Assembly: GCA_039583875.1 (NCBI GenBank)
Contig: CM077158.1
Location: 118,169,900 to 118,233,899 of the forward strand
Direction: 5' to 3'
Length of the DNA stretch: 64,000 nucleotides
Source of the DNA: Platanthera guangdongensis
Taxonomy: Eukaryota > Streptophyta > Magnoliopsida > Asparagales > Orchidaceae
In this document: positions 10,779-21,812 of the stretch, one piece after another
How positions within the stretch are numbered: the stretch's first letter is position 1
How the letters are laid out: the number at the start of each line of letters is the position of its first letter
Translations under genes and position numbers: made by a program
The notes under the pieces: generated by a model
What the model was told of the DNA's origin: nothing
Database searches by the model: none
What the model saw: the letters and a program-made list of their open reading frames with translations, nothing else

Positions 10779-12841
10779 TGTAACAGCCCAAATTCGGAAA
10801 TTGGCAAAATTGGGTGACACGGCCGGGGATACGGGCATGTCCCAGGGCGTGTCCTGCTCGGGTTGCGTCGTGAGGTGCGAGGTCGACGCTTTTTCGGTCG
10901 ACGAAATATTTGGGTGGTCACGCCCTATAACACGGGCATGACAGGGGGCGTGTCCCATCGGTTCGACGATTTGCTTGTCGATCGTCGAGCGGAGATCGTC
11001 GAGCGGAGATCGTCGAGCGCAGAATCATCTAGTGGAGATCAACGATAGCTGGTGAGCTCGACGATCGCTGCCTGATCGTCGAGCGAAGATCGTCGAGTGG
11101 GTGTCACGCCCTGTGACACGGGCGTGACTTGGCTGACACGGGCGTGACATGAACATGTCATCTGGGCGTGGATAAGTTTGGATAAGTCGCTTTGTGCACC
11201 ACTTTGACGGACCCGGCCTGTGACACGGGCGTGTCTCAAGGCGTGTCAGGTCCGAAACATGATTTTGTTGTGTTTTTCTGGCCGTTGTTTTCTCTGTCCT
11301 GGATCCAAGGGATTAGCCTTTAGCCAGGTGGATTGCTGGCCGAGATCTGAGGTTTTAAGCCCTTCCTCTTCTTCTTCTTCTTCTTCTCATTTCAAGAGAG
11401 AGAAAGAGAAGGAGAGAGCAAAGGAAGGAAGGAGGAAAGGAAAGCCAGCTACTAGAGGAGCTGTGGAGTGCGGAGCGAAGATTCGAGAGCGGATTCGTGA
11501 AGGCAGAGCCGAGGCGGTGACTTCCATCAGGCTACTTCATGGCACCGAAGAGATCTTCGAGGGTAACGATCTCCTTCTTGGACATCGAAGTCCTTTCATA
11601 TTGCATGTGCTTGGAATCCTCCACCAAGAGGTGGATTTCGGAAGTGATTCCTTTGTTGAGTCTACATCTAGAGCCAGAAGTGTGGAGTACGGCATATGTA
11701 TGCTGTGTGAAGCCCATCTGGACGGGTAGTCTGGATTGGTGATGATCATGGTTTAACCGGACAAGACTCCGTGGGTTTGCAAAGATGAGCTATATGCCTT
11801 GTATTATGCATGGATGGTATGCTCATGCGTGAGCTAGCCATGGTTATGATTTTGGATATGAGCGCTGCGTGTGCTCGTTTGCTCTGCGAGTGTGGGAAGC
11901 TGCGGCTACCCACGAAGGGAAGGTCGACCCGCATCACGGTGCGCCAGTGACGATGTGAGCACGGGCAAGGCTAACCTGTACCTGGGCATGTTGGAGAGAT
12001 CGATTGGTGGCAGTGTTCGGGAGCGTGCGATAGCCCAACTTGCTACACCGAAATAAAAGCGGGTCGATCTGATGGATTAATGCTCATGTTTGCCATGCGG
12101 TACCGACCTCTGCTTGGTTTGGGCGGAATGCAACCAGCATGCGTGTTGGGGTGACTAGGACCGGCCAGCCAACAAGTTAATTACCGTTCGTTGGTGGTGT
12201 TACCACGGGTTTCCGGTACACCGTAAGGTGCCCTGAGTGCACGAAGCGTCTGGCTGCGGTCAGCATTTGTGATGTGAATGTGCTTGATAGGTTGATAAAG
12301 AGAATGATATATATATGATGCTTGATGATATATGATGACAATGCATATAGTGAAGGAACCACTACCCCGGGTAGGGGGTAGGGTCATTATAATGGGTCAG
12401 CAAATGCTGACCGTTACTTTGTTTTCTATTTTGGCTTGGATGGCAAATTACAGGTAGAATGATCAAGTGGAATGGATGGATTGCTGCTAAAGGCCCTTAA
12501 AGGCCATGTGAAGAAGTGTGTTTGGATTTCATGTGTGCCCGGCCTGCGTGCCGATGTACGAAATCGTAATGGTGTGAAAAGAGAAATTTATAAGGCCTGA
12601 AGGCCAGTGTGTGCGTTGTATACATTCCTGATATTACTATATAAATGTGGAGTTTATATAGAAGCGGACATTCTCTGAGCTGAGTTCTTTAACTTTAAAA
12701 TGCTGCGCTAGAATGGATTGAGTTAAGGATGCGAATAGAATTTGATTTCCACAAGTAATTCCACTACTTGTCTGTGATATATGGCGTGGGGCCCCGGCCA
12801 GACCCACTGTTATATGCCATGTGACGAATAGGGGCGTTACA
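10779..12841 (+). repeat. 3' LTR of the gag-only element
   Basis: 2063 bp from TGTAACAGCCC to GGCGTTACA. It is collinear with the 5' LTR. The hairpins recur at 10920-11250: the GCTCGACGATC stem at 11056-11084, then the GTCACGCCC/GGGCGTGAC stem. Copies of the CGTCGAGCGGA unit are fewer than in the 5' LTR, so the cluster changes length between LTRs. Confidence 0.9.
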
Positions 12842-13019
12842 AAGCATGTCTTCCATTGTCCTATTGACTCTCTCGGTCTGCCCATCCGTCTGTGGATGAA
12901 AGGCTGTGCTGAAACTCAGCTTTGTTCCCAACAACTACTGCACCAGCCTACAATCACTGGACGTGAACCGCCCATCCCGATCAGTCATGATGCGGCGGGG
13001 CACACCATTAAACCGCACA
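12842..13019 (-). pseudogene. gypsy integrase core, part 1
   Basis: Read on the minus strand this gives VRFNGVPRRIMTDRDGRF and then [19 protein letters not shown], the second Asp and the Glu region of the DDE integrase catalytic core. One stop falls between them. It continues into 7077-6304 across the inserted gag-only element. The upstream (N-terminal) part is lost at the junction with an LTR fragment near 13020. Confidence 0.85.
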
Positions 13020-13592
13020 ATGTATGTGCGTGAGAGCACAATGTATGATATACATATCTTCCTGTGAAATGTTATGCCTGCAGGGAAGGAATACCACTAC
13101 ATCGGGAAAGGGGAGGGGTTGTTATAATTTGGTCAGCTGAATGCTGACCGTTGCCTGTTTGCCACCGTTGGGTGGGCTGTACCTGTACAGGTGCTGGAGA
13201 GCCAAGCGGGATGCATAAAGGCTGAAGTTCTTGCTTTTATTGCTACTGCTGCCGCTAGCCCTTGAAGGCTAAAGCTAAATGTTTTGTTTGTTTATACGTG
13301 GCCGGCGTGCGCGCCAATGTTTAAGTCCACTGTTTTGAAAACCCTGTAAGGCCATAAGGCCGACTGTTTTGTATTTGGACATTCCTGCTTTATATAGATG
13401 TTGAACTTTTATGTGGTGGACATTCATGTGTGTGAGTTCAGCTTCGTATTATAGGTTTCCACTAGAATTCAATGAGTTAGGATGCACAACTCTGGTATCC
13501 CTTCGTGACTTCCCCGCCTGTTTTATGGTATATGTTGTGGGGCCCCGACCAGACCTTCTAGTATATACCTGTGAATGGATTGAGTCATTACA
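13020..13592 (+). repeat. Ty3/gypsy LTR fragment, inverted partner of 3392-4157
   Basis: From TGTATGTGCGTG to GTCATTACA this matches the reverse complement of 3392-3970 along its length, for example TGAAATGTTATGCCTGCAGG and TTGGTCAGCTGAATGCTGAC. The U5 end is intact and faces right; the U3 side is missing. The pair therefore forms outward-facing U5 ends around the older gypsy fragment. Confidence 0.75.
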
Positions 13593-13599
13593 TCAGAGG

Positions 13600-15388
13600 T
13601 GTTGATGCGTGAAAACGACACCACCTAGTTAACACGGAGGGAGTGTTCGGTCTCACGGGCAAGGTGAAGAAGAGGATTGCTGGGTAGAAGAGAAGGAACC
13701 TTCTGAGTGCTCGAGAGTGGAGCAAATGCTTGTTTGAGGGTTGTGGGGGTAGAGGAGAGGTTTGCTGAGAGAAGCCAGGAAAGCTGAAGATCAGCGGAGA
13801 AGGTTGATCAGGAGCTGTCGAGTAGACGATTACTTTGACGGTTGTTCTTGCGGGTTGATGCCGAGAGAGCTAAGCTGAGCTGAGAACAAGAGAGGGGGCC
13901 GCTAGCAGCGACAACAACAGACTTCGCCCACCATAGATTAAATGCCACTCTTGCGACGTGCTTTCCTTCGATTAATATTTAGAGTTATAGCTTGCTCGTA
14001 CACATTTACAAGAAAGCAAATAAAAGGGTACAAAGGGGAAGGTGGCGGCTAAGGAAGGAGTTGTCAGAGGCTAAGTAAAAGAGGTCCTCTACGCTTACAG
14101 CTCGGTAGGTCTGTATCAAGTGGGGGCGGCTTGGGAAACTAGAGGCCGCCCCTCTGAGGAACAGTGGGGGCGGCCTGGGAAACTGGAGGCCGGCCCTCTG
14201 AGGAGTAGAGGGGGTGGCCTGTGAAACTGGAGACCGCCCCTCTGAGCAGCAGTGGGGGCGGCCAGGGAAACTGGAGTCCACCCCTCTGAGGAGCAACGGG
14301 GGCGGCCTGAAAAACTGAAGGTCTCCCCTATCTGAGGAGCAGAGGGGGCGGCCTGGGAAACTAGAGGCCGCCCCTCTGAGGAGCAGTCGTCCTGGGAAAC
14401 TGGAGGCCGCCCTTATTTGAGGAGCAGAGGGGGCGACCTGGGAAATTTGAAGCCGCCCCTATGAGGAGCTATGGGGGCGGCCTGGGAAACTGGAGGCTGA
14501 CCCTCTAAGGAGCAGAGTGGGTGCCCTAGGAAACTGGAGGCCACCCCTCTGAGGAGCAGCGGGGGCTACCTGGAAAACTGGAGGCTGCCCCTGTCTGAGG
14601 AACAGAGGGGGAGGCCTGGGAAACTGGAGGCCGACCCTCTGAGGAGCAGTGGGGGCGGCCTGGGAAACTGGAGGCCGCCCCTCTGAGGAGCAGAGGGGGC
14701 GGCCTGGTAAACTAGAGGCCGCCCCGCTGAGGAGTAGTGGGGGCGGCCTGGGAAACTAGAGGCCGCCCCTGTCTAAGGAGTAGAGGGGGCAACCTGCGAA
14801 ACTGGAGGGCGCCCCTCTGAGGAGCAGGGAGGTGGCCTGGGAAACTGGAGGCTTCCCCTGTCTGAGGAACAGTGGGGGCAGCCTTGGAAACTAGAGGACT
14901 CCCCTCTGAGGAGCAGTTTGGGCAGCCTATGAAACTGGAGGCCGCCCCTCTGAGGAGTAGAGGGGGCGGCCTGGCAAACTGGAGGCTGACCCCCCCCCCC
15001 CCCCTCTATAGGGGAGATGGGATCCATCTTCTGGCAAGGTGGAGAGTGAGTATGCTGAGCCCGCGATGGTGGAGTTGGTCTAGGGTTGACGATGGCTGGG
15101 CAACCTGGCAGACTTAAGCAGTAGATCGCATAGATCGCCCCCTGTTGCTTTTCCCTCCTGCAAGGAGAAATGTTGCGCGGTTAGCAGGCCTAATCACGCG
15201 GCCTACGAGGGTGACCTATGGGAACAGCCCACTGTCTTGCGGGGCACGTAATAGTTATGCGACCTGGGTGGACAGAGAAATCTGTCCGCCTATACTTGGA
15301 CTTGTCACAAACACCAGGGAGAACCTTGAGCAGGGCGCGACAAGCCAGCTAGCTACCTTCGGAAGTATCGCCGATTTCTGGGTTAACA
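13600..15388 (-). repeat. 3' LTR (left copy) of the Tat-like element
   Basis: 1789 bp. On the plus strand it runs from TGTTGATGCG to GGTTAACA. It lacks the roughly 390-bp segment present in the right LTR at about 19905-20290, which includes the only recognisable TATA box and a variant hairpin array. The GC-rich hairpin array fills half of it. Confidence 0.85.
14107..14996. repeat. 44-bp hairpin array, about 20 copies
   Basis: Each unit contains the arms GGGGCGGCCT and AGGCCGCCCC around the loop GGGAAACTGG, a perfect 10-bp stem in the consensus, plus a TCTGAGGAGCAG linker. Alternate units begin AGAGGGGG and AGTGGGGG, giving an 88-bp higher order. It ends in a run of about 14 C near 14990. The Pro-rich open frames here come from the repeat and are not genes. 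Confidence 0.9.
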
Positions 15389-15690
15389 TAATCCCCATAC
15401 TTTTTTAAGTTCCGAAGGGAACTTCGAAAAAGTTGGAGACCCATGAAAATCGTGATCCACGCCAAAGGAAAGGAAGGGGCAAGGAGAGATAGTACCTAAT
15501 GTCTCTCCTTAGGAGTTTGCTAATGCCTGTCTTTTTCCTGCAACATAAAAGTTAGTGTAGGCATGTATGGAAGGTACATCCTGTGCGGACCTGGCTTTGC
15601 ATTTGCAAAACGAAGAAGCTGTGTCTTCTATTGAGTTCTGCAAAATGAAGGTGAGAGGAAAATAAGGAAGCATAATAACTTCCAAGTACC
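15389..15690 (-). other. element interior next to the 3' LTR, no gene seen
   Basis: Low-similarity sequence between the left LTR and the 86-bp repeats. No polypurine tract is obvious, and no pol domain can be read in any frame. Confidence 0.5.
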
Positions 15691-16215
15691 TGATGGAGGC
15701 TTGCAAGCACCTGTTATCCTCTGCAAAAGTACTTAGAAACGGATGTAATATATGAAAGTAAGTTGCAAATACCTATGAAGAAACTTGCAAGCATCTGCGA
15801 ATCTCAGCAAGAAGAGAGTTAGAAGCACATATGGTGTATGAAAGTAGCTTGCAAGTACCTGTGAAGAAGCTTGGAATCATCTGCTGATCTCTGCAAGAAG
15901 AGAGTTAGAATCAGATATGATGTATGAAATTAGCTTGCAAGTACCTGTGAAGAACCATGCAAGCATCTGCTGATCTCTGCAAGATGATAGTTAGAACCAG
16001 ACATGGTATATGACGGTAGCTTGCAAGTACCTGTGAAGAAACATGCAAGCATCTGCTTATCTCTGCAAAATGAGAGTTAGAAGCAGACATGATGAAAAAA
16101 CTAAGCTGCAAGTACCTGAACAAGACTTGCATGTGCCTGGTAATCACTGTAGAGGGAAGAGTGAGCAGTGGACATAATATAATGAGCTAAGCTGCAAGTA
16201 CCTGGACGGAACTTG
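15690..16215. repeat. 86-bp tandem repeats in element interior
   Basis: About six imperfect units, each with a block like AGCTTGCAAGTACCTGTGAA followed by a GCAAGCATCTGC block. Well-kept starts lie at 15846, 15932 and 16017 (spacing 85-86 bp). The motif CTTGCAAG is self-complementary. The repeats lie between gag and the 3' LTR on the minus strand and have no coding content. Confidence 0.8.
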
Positions 16216-17845
16216 CGAGTGTTAACTACTGATGATATAAGGTGGATATGATAAAATAGCAGAGGAAATTCCTGATCAAATCTGCGGATAATTGAGTGAA
16301 GGTCAAACCAGCATAGTGACCTTCTTGTTATATTAGAGATGATATCTTTAACATGAAGTCCCGATCAATAAGTCGAATGTTGACTGTTGATATAATAGGA
16401 TGGATATGATCGCATTGGCAGAGAAAAAACTTTATGCATTCTGCCAATCTAAATAAAGATTAGATCGCAATGGCAAATGTAATATGATATGATATCTTCA
16501 ATGTGAAATCCAGATCAATAAGAAGAGATCATCTTAGTTAGACCCCGCTTGCATGGCTTGGTAATCAAGGAGAGCTAGATTCCTTGATCAATGTTTGATG
16601 GCATTTGCATTTAATAAGAGTAATTAATAGCTTTGTGAATCATCATCTGATAGAGCTTAACCAAGCAGTGAGTAAAAGATAAGAGTAATGGAGCTTATAT
16701 AAGTAGAGAGCTTATAAGTCATCATCTGATAGAGATTATGCAGGCAGCACATATAAGATGAGCACAAGCAAAGTGAATGTTTGCTAATCCTATTGTGAGG
16801 CCGGATTTAACCTGTTCACCTGTGAAAAAAGGCAGTTGATAAAAAGAGGTCTATACTCGGAAGTTAACAAAGAAGGCTGGATGCTGCCACAAGTGTTCCC
16901 CATAGGCCTTATGCATCGCTTGCCTGAAAACGGTCATCACGTGTATAGTACTACTAAGAGCGGACTAGCTATACTCCCTTGACAGAGCACAAAAGGTAGA
17001 CATGCACAAAAAATCCTAAGAAGGAAGCGACAGATGCACTGCTCTCTTGACTTGGGTACAATCGTCACTGATCAATGAGACTAGTTGCGCTAAGTGGCCT
17101 AAAGCGTTGCTTGTCTGTTGAAAGATCAGTGGAATTATGGATCCCGCGAAGGCACGGATTGAGAGTACCATAGAGTGTCCGGCCATCACAGTCATGAGAT
17201 GATCGAAGAGACAAGGCTACGCTTGGTCTCCATTTCTTGTCAAGCAAAGATCATCGTAACTGTAATGTATCCTTTGCGAAGCACAGCAGAGCGAACACAT
17301 GGGACTTCGCTAGCACACACTCTGTGTCAGATGCTGGCTAGGATCTGAAGTCCCTTTTTCCTCCACATGAGAGTTGGATAGCTCCCACTACACATATGCG
17401 AAAACTCCCCGCGATATGTGGTCATTGTGGTCTTACGCCGGAATCCAATCTCGAGGGGGCCTATAGCAAGACTCGACGATATATTAGTGGCTTAGTGATC
17501 TCTTTGACAAAGAGAAAAATGGAGGAAGAAGCATTACAAGAGGAGAACTGTGTCAGTATGAGATCCCTGATGAAATCTTTATTGAAAAGCAAGAATGAAC
17601 ACTTAGAAGTGTTTTGTAAAGAAAATGTTTGAAATATGAAGGGTAAGAGTAAGAGTAACCAGTCACGGTCATGAAAAAGCATTGAGGAACTATGAAGTCC
17701 TTTACATGCTTAGAATAGTCTTCCTTTAGAGCCCTCGTCATCGGCATCAAAGCATTAGACAACATTGTTGACAATAAGGAGAGGATGTTCTTCGACTTGG
17801 CTCACTCCTCTTGAGCAGCAAGGAATGTCAGCAACTTCTTTGCCC
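16216..17845 (-). other. non-coding interior of the Tat-like element
   Basis: About 1.6 kb without any readable protease, RT, RNase H or integrase motif. Two similar stretches near 16340 and 16490 (GATATCTTCAATGTGAA-like) and two near 16650 and 16720 (CATCATCTGATAGAG) suggest old internal duplications. The sequence right after gag (17700-17790) may be a scrap of the gag-protease linker. Confidence 0.5.
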
Positions 17846-17847
17846 TT

Positions 17848-19368
17848 TCAGGTTGCTGGATCAGGGCGATCTTCTTTTGGAAGTAGGTCGCGCATCTTAC
17901 CCTGCCGCAACATCTTTTGCACTAGCTGGCGGAGTGCTCGGTAGTTCTCAGTCAAGTGGCCTCGCTCTTTGTGGAACTCGCAGTATGGTTCAGAGTCTTT
18001 AGTTCTTTGATCTGCTGGTCGATAAGGCCTTTTGTAGTTAGCCCTATCTCTCATAACTTGGATCACTTCTTGCATGGCCTCGTCGAGTTCATACTCATGT
18101 AAGTCATCATCTTGCTGCTGATGAACTGCAGCTATTTACGAAGATGGAGCTGGTGGAAGTAGCAGTTGATCTCGAGGACGATCTTGATTCGGGAAGGAGT
18201 GTTGATGGCGCTGAAACCTTCTTTCCCTCCTTGAGTGAGTTGGGAACTATTTGTGAGGAGACCTCAGAGGCTGCTTATGAGAAGGATATTTCTCTGATAC
18301 CAGCCTGGAGACGAATCCTGGCTTACTCTTTTCGCCTCGAATGTATGAGTTGGCTAAGGCAATCAACTCTTGATATATTCTTGGCACTCAGACATTGGCT
18401 TCAAATTTGAGTGGCCCTTCATGAATACCGTGGATAAGAGCCACTAGATACATTTCATGGTCAACAATCTCGATGTCCAAGATTTCTCTCTGGAATCGAT
18501 CAACGAACTAAGACCAAGTCTGGTTCTCACGCTGCTTGATCTTAAAGAGGGCTTATGGACCGCCATTTCTCTTGGTTGAGGTAGAGAATCTGAGCAAGAA
18601 CTCGCTTCGCAGATCAGCAAAGGAAGTGATAGAGTGAGGGCGAAGACCATAGAACCAATCCCTCACTTGCCCATCAAAGGTTGTTACATGGAGCTTGCAC
18701 TTGGTTGCATCTGAAAGGGTTTTGAGAGCAACGACCGATTCGAAGGCTTGGAGATGCTTTAATGGATCAGTCTCTCTAGTGTAGATTGGTAACCGTGGCT
18801 CTCTGAAGTTTGCTGGAGTAGGTTCATGACGAACATTCTCTATAAAGGGTGACGGTTCTTCTTGCTCTCCTACAACATAAGGATAAAAGGGAGCATAAGA
18901 TGCAGCTGCAAAAGGAGGAGGACAGAAAGGAAAAGTTGATGCAGGAGGAGCAAAAGCTGGAGCTGAAGGGTAAGGATGACTTCCCTGAAAGTTGAGAAAT
19001 TTTGCAGGACTTCCTCGTGCTGCTTCCCAGAAGAAGTTTTGGCGAGCAGCAAACTCTTCATCTTGAGGCCGCAAAGGGGCAGCATGCCCTTGTAGGAAGG
19101 TTGTTGTATGAGGAGGATAGACCGGCGGGCAAGCTGGATGATAAGCATGTTGATTCTCCAATGTTGGGGTCGGATTGACTAGAGCAGCTAGAACAACTGG
19201 AGCTGCTGCAGGTTGAGTGTCCAATCGCTGTGTGATCACAGCAAGCATTTGGTTGATTTCTTGGAATTGTTAAGCATTCTCACAGCGCGACTGCTCAAAG
19301 GCCTCCCAAAGAGGATCATGTCTGGGACTTGATTGAGCAAGGTTCTCGGATAAATGATGATCTGACAT
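17848..19368 (-). pseudogene. Tat-like gag
   Basis: Capsid gene, probable start ATG at 19368 (MSDHHLSENLAQSSPRHDPL). A premature stop follows about 33 codons later, near 19270. The frame then stays open to 18553. It shows a Pro/Ala-rich N-terminal region, then the gag domain (LPIYTRETDPLKHLQAF, TFDGQVRDWFYGLRPHSI, SFADLRSEFLLRFSTS). After more stops in the same frame, the C-terminal block at 17848-18075 carries YCEFHKERGHLTENYRALRQ, where the last Cys of the Tat-type knuckle is Tyr. About 500 codons in one frame with several nonsense changes; not functional now. Confidence 0.85.
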
Positions 19369-19968
19369 GGCTAACTGTCGCTGTTCACTGTCTGTTCGGA
19401 TCTGAATGTCGCGTGTTAACTATTGATGCGCGAAAATGGCACCACCTAGTTAACACAGAGGGAGTGTTCGGTCTCACAAGCAAGGTGAAGAAGAGGATTA
19501 CGGGGTTGAAGAGAAGGAATCTTCTGAGTGCACGAAAGTGGAGCAAACGCTTATTTGAGGGTTGCAGAGGTAGAGGAGAGGTTTGCTGAGAGAAGCCGGG
19601 AAGGCTGATGATCAGCGGAGAAGGTTGAGTAGGAGCTGTTGAGCAGACAGTTACTTTGACGGTTGTGCTTGCGGGTTGATGCCGAGAGAGTTAAGCTGAG
19701 CTGAGAAGAAGAGAGGGGGGCTGCTAGCAGCGGTAACAACAGACTTTGCCCGTCGCGGCTTAAATGCCACTCTTGTGACGGGCTTTCCTTTGATTAATAT
19801 TGAGAGTTACATCTTGCTAGTACACCTTTACAAGAAAGCAAATAAAGGGGTACAAAGGGAAAGATGGCGTCTAAGGAAGGAGTTGACAGAGGCTAAGTAA
19901 AAGAGGTTGTAAGCAGGCTGCAGAGCTTGATGGTTAGCTTGCCGGCAGCGACGGAGGAATGGAAAACT

Positions 19969-20122
19969 GAGTCCACAGGTCTTGATGATCAGCTGTGGAG
20001 GACTGAAAAATTGAGTCCACAGGCCTTGAAGATCAGCTGTGGAGGACTGGAAAACTGAGTCCGCAGCCCTTGAAGATCAGTTGTGGAGGACTGGAAAACT
20101 GAGTCCGCAGGCCTTGATGACC
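19969..20122. repeat. variant 44-bp hairpin array
   Basis: Units start GAGTCC at 19969, 20013, 20057 and 20101, exactly 44 bp apart, the same period as the main array. The loop (GGAAAACTG) resembles the main loop. The arms are different: CTGTGG plus GACT (with a small bulge) against AGTCCACAG, which still pair. The third unit has TTGTGG facing CCGCAG, where pairing survives only as wobbles. Confidence 0.75.
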
Positions 20123-20180
20123 TGACAGTTTTCCTCTTGCCCGTCATTCTTCCTTCCTGCTTTAATGAGAGGTATCAGGG

Positions 20181-20191
20181 TCTATTTATAG
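20181..20191 (-). promoter_or_regulatory. LTR TATA box
   Basis: The minus strand reads CTATAAATAGA, a strong plant TATA box. It lies in the right LTR, about 60 bp downstream (in transcription) of the variant hairpin array region's far side and about 110 bp from the main array. The left LTR lacks this segment. Confidence 0.65.
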
Positions 20192-20299
20192 GCCCGGGGA
20201 GGATCTTCTAGAAGCGGGGCCCAGTGACGTCATCATGGAGACTTCTGCGGACTTGGCGAGCAGGCTTCCCAGCTGGGCTGACTCGACGAGCAGAGGAGG

Positions 20300-21812
20300 G
20301 TGACCTGAGGAGCAGAGGGGGCGGCCTGAGACTAGACGCCGTCCCTGGTTGAGGCAACACAGAGGGTGGCCTGGGAAACTGGAGGCCGCCTGTCTAAGGA
20401 GCAGAGGGGGTGGCCTGGTAAACTGGAGGCCGCCCCTCTGAGGAGCATTGGGGGCGGCTTGGGAAACTGGATGCCGCCCCTCTAAGGAGCAGAGGGGGCG
20501 GCCTGGGAAACTAGAGGCGGCCCCTCTGAGGAGCAGTGGGGGCGGCCTGGGAAACTGGAGGCTGCCCCTTTGAGGAGCAGAGGGGGCGGCCTGGGAAACT
20601 GGAGGCCGCCCCTCTGATGAGCAGTGGGGGCGGCATGGGAAACTAGAGGCCTCCCCTGTCTAAGGAACCGAGGGGGCGGCATGGGAAACTGGAGGCCGCC
20701 CCTCTGAGGAACAGTGGGGGCGGCCTGGGAAACTGGAGGCCGCCCCTGTCTGAGCAAAAGAGGGGGCAGCCTGGGAAACTGGAGGCCGCCCCTCTGAGGA
20801 GTAGTGGGGTAGCCTGGGAAACTGTAGGCCACCCTTGTCTAAGGAGCAGAGGGGGCGGCCTGGGAAACTGGAGGCCGCCCCTCTTATGAGAAGTAGGGGC
20901 GGCCTGGAAAACTAGAGGCCTCCCCTCTAAGGAGCAGAGGGGGCGGCCTGGGAAACTAGAGCCCGCCCCTCTGAGGAGCAGTGGGGCCGGCCTGGGAAAC
21001 TGGAGGCTGCCCCTCTAAGGAGCAGAGGGGGCGGCCTGGGAAACTGGAGGCCGCCCCTCTGAGGAGCAGTGGTGGCGGCCTGGGAAACTGGAGGATGACC
21101 CTCTAAGGAGTAGTGGTGCGGCCTGTGAAACTGGAGCCCTCCCCTCTAAGGAGCAGAGGGGGTAGCCTAGGAAACTAGAGGCCGCCCCTTTGAGGAGTAG
21201 TAGGGGCGGCCTGGGAAACTCGAGGAAACCCCTGTCTAAGGAGCAGAGGGGGCGGCCTGGGAAACTGGGGGCCACCCCTCCGAGGAGCACTGGGGGTGGC
21301 CTGGGAAACTTTAGGCCGCCCCTCCGAGGAGCAGAGGGGGAGGCCTGGGAAACTGGAGGCCGCCCCTCTAAGGAGCAGTGGGGGCAGCCTGCGAAACTAG
21401 AGGCCACCCCTGTTTGAGGAGTAGAGGGGGCAGCCTGGGAAACCGGAGGCCTCCCTTCTAAGGAGCAGTGGGGGTGGCCTGGGAAACTGGAGGCCGCCCC
21501 TCTAAGGAGCAGAGGGGGAGGCCTAGGAAATTGGAGGCCTCCCCTCTGAGGAGCAGTGGCGGTGGCCTAGGAAACTGGAGGCCTCCCCTGTCTGTGAAGT
21601 AGAGTGTGTGGCTTGGGAAACTGGAGGCCGCCCCTATGAGGAGCAGTGGGGGAGGCCTGGGAAACTGGAGGTCGCACCTGTCTGAGGAGCAGAGGGGGCG
21701 GCCTGGGAAACTGGAGGCCGCCCCTCTGAGGAGCAGTGGGGGCGGCCTGGGAAACTGGAGGTCGCCACTCTGAGGAGCTGAGGGGGCAGCTTGGGAAACT
21801 GGAGCCCCCCCG
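20300..21812. repeat. 44-bp hairpin array, about 34 copies
   Basis: Same unit as 14107-14996 (arms GGGGCGGCCT/AGGCCGCCCC, loop GGGAAACTGG) but about 14 copies more. Many variants keep pairing on both arms, while others have one arm changed (for example GGCCTCCCC). It ends in a C-run near 21806, like the left array. Confidence 0.9.

Larger units (their letters stand above)
7078..12841 (+). mobile_element. gag-only LTR retrotransposon (TR-GAG type, Ty3/gypsy)
   Basis: A complete element: 5' LTR 7078-9183, primer-binding site, gag, polypurine tract, 3' LTR 10779-12841. It is flanked by the 5-bp duplication AAGCA (7073-7077 and 12842-12846). Both LTRs begin TGTAACA and end TTACA. The 1.6-kb interior codes only for gag; protease, RT and integrase are absent, so it is non-autonomous and would need enzymes from a relative. 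It lies within a gypsy integrase gene whose two halves rejoin in sense at the duplication. The LTRs differ by many substitutions and by a TA microsatellite, so it is not recent. Confidence 0.9.
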
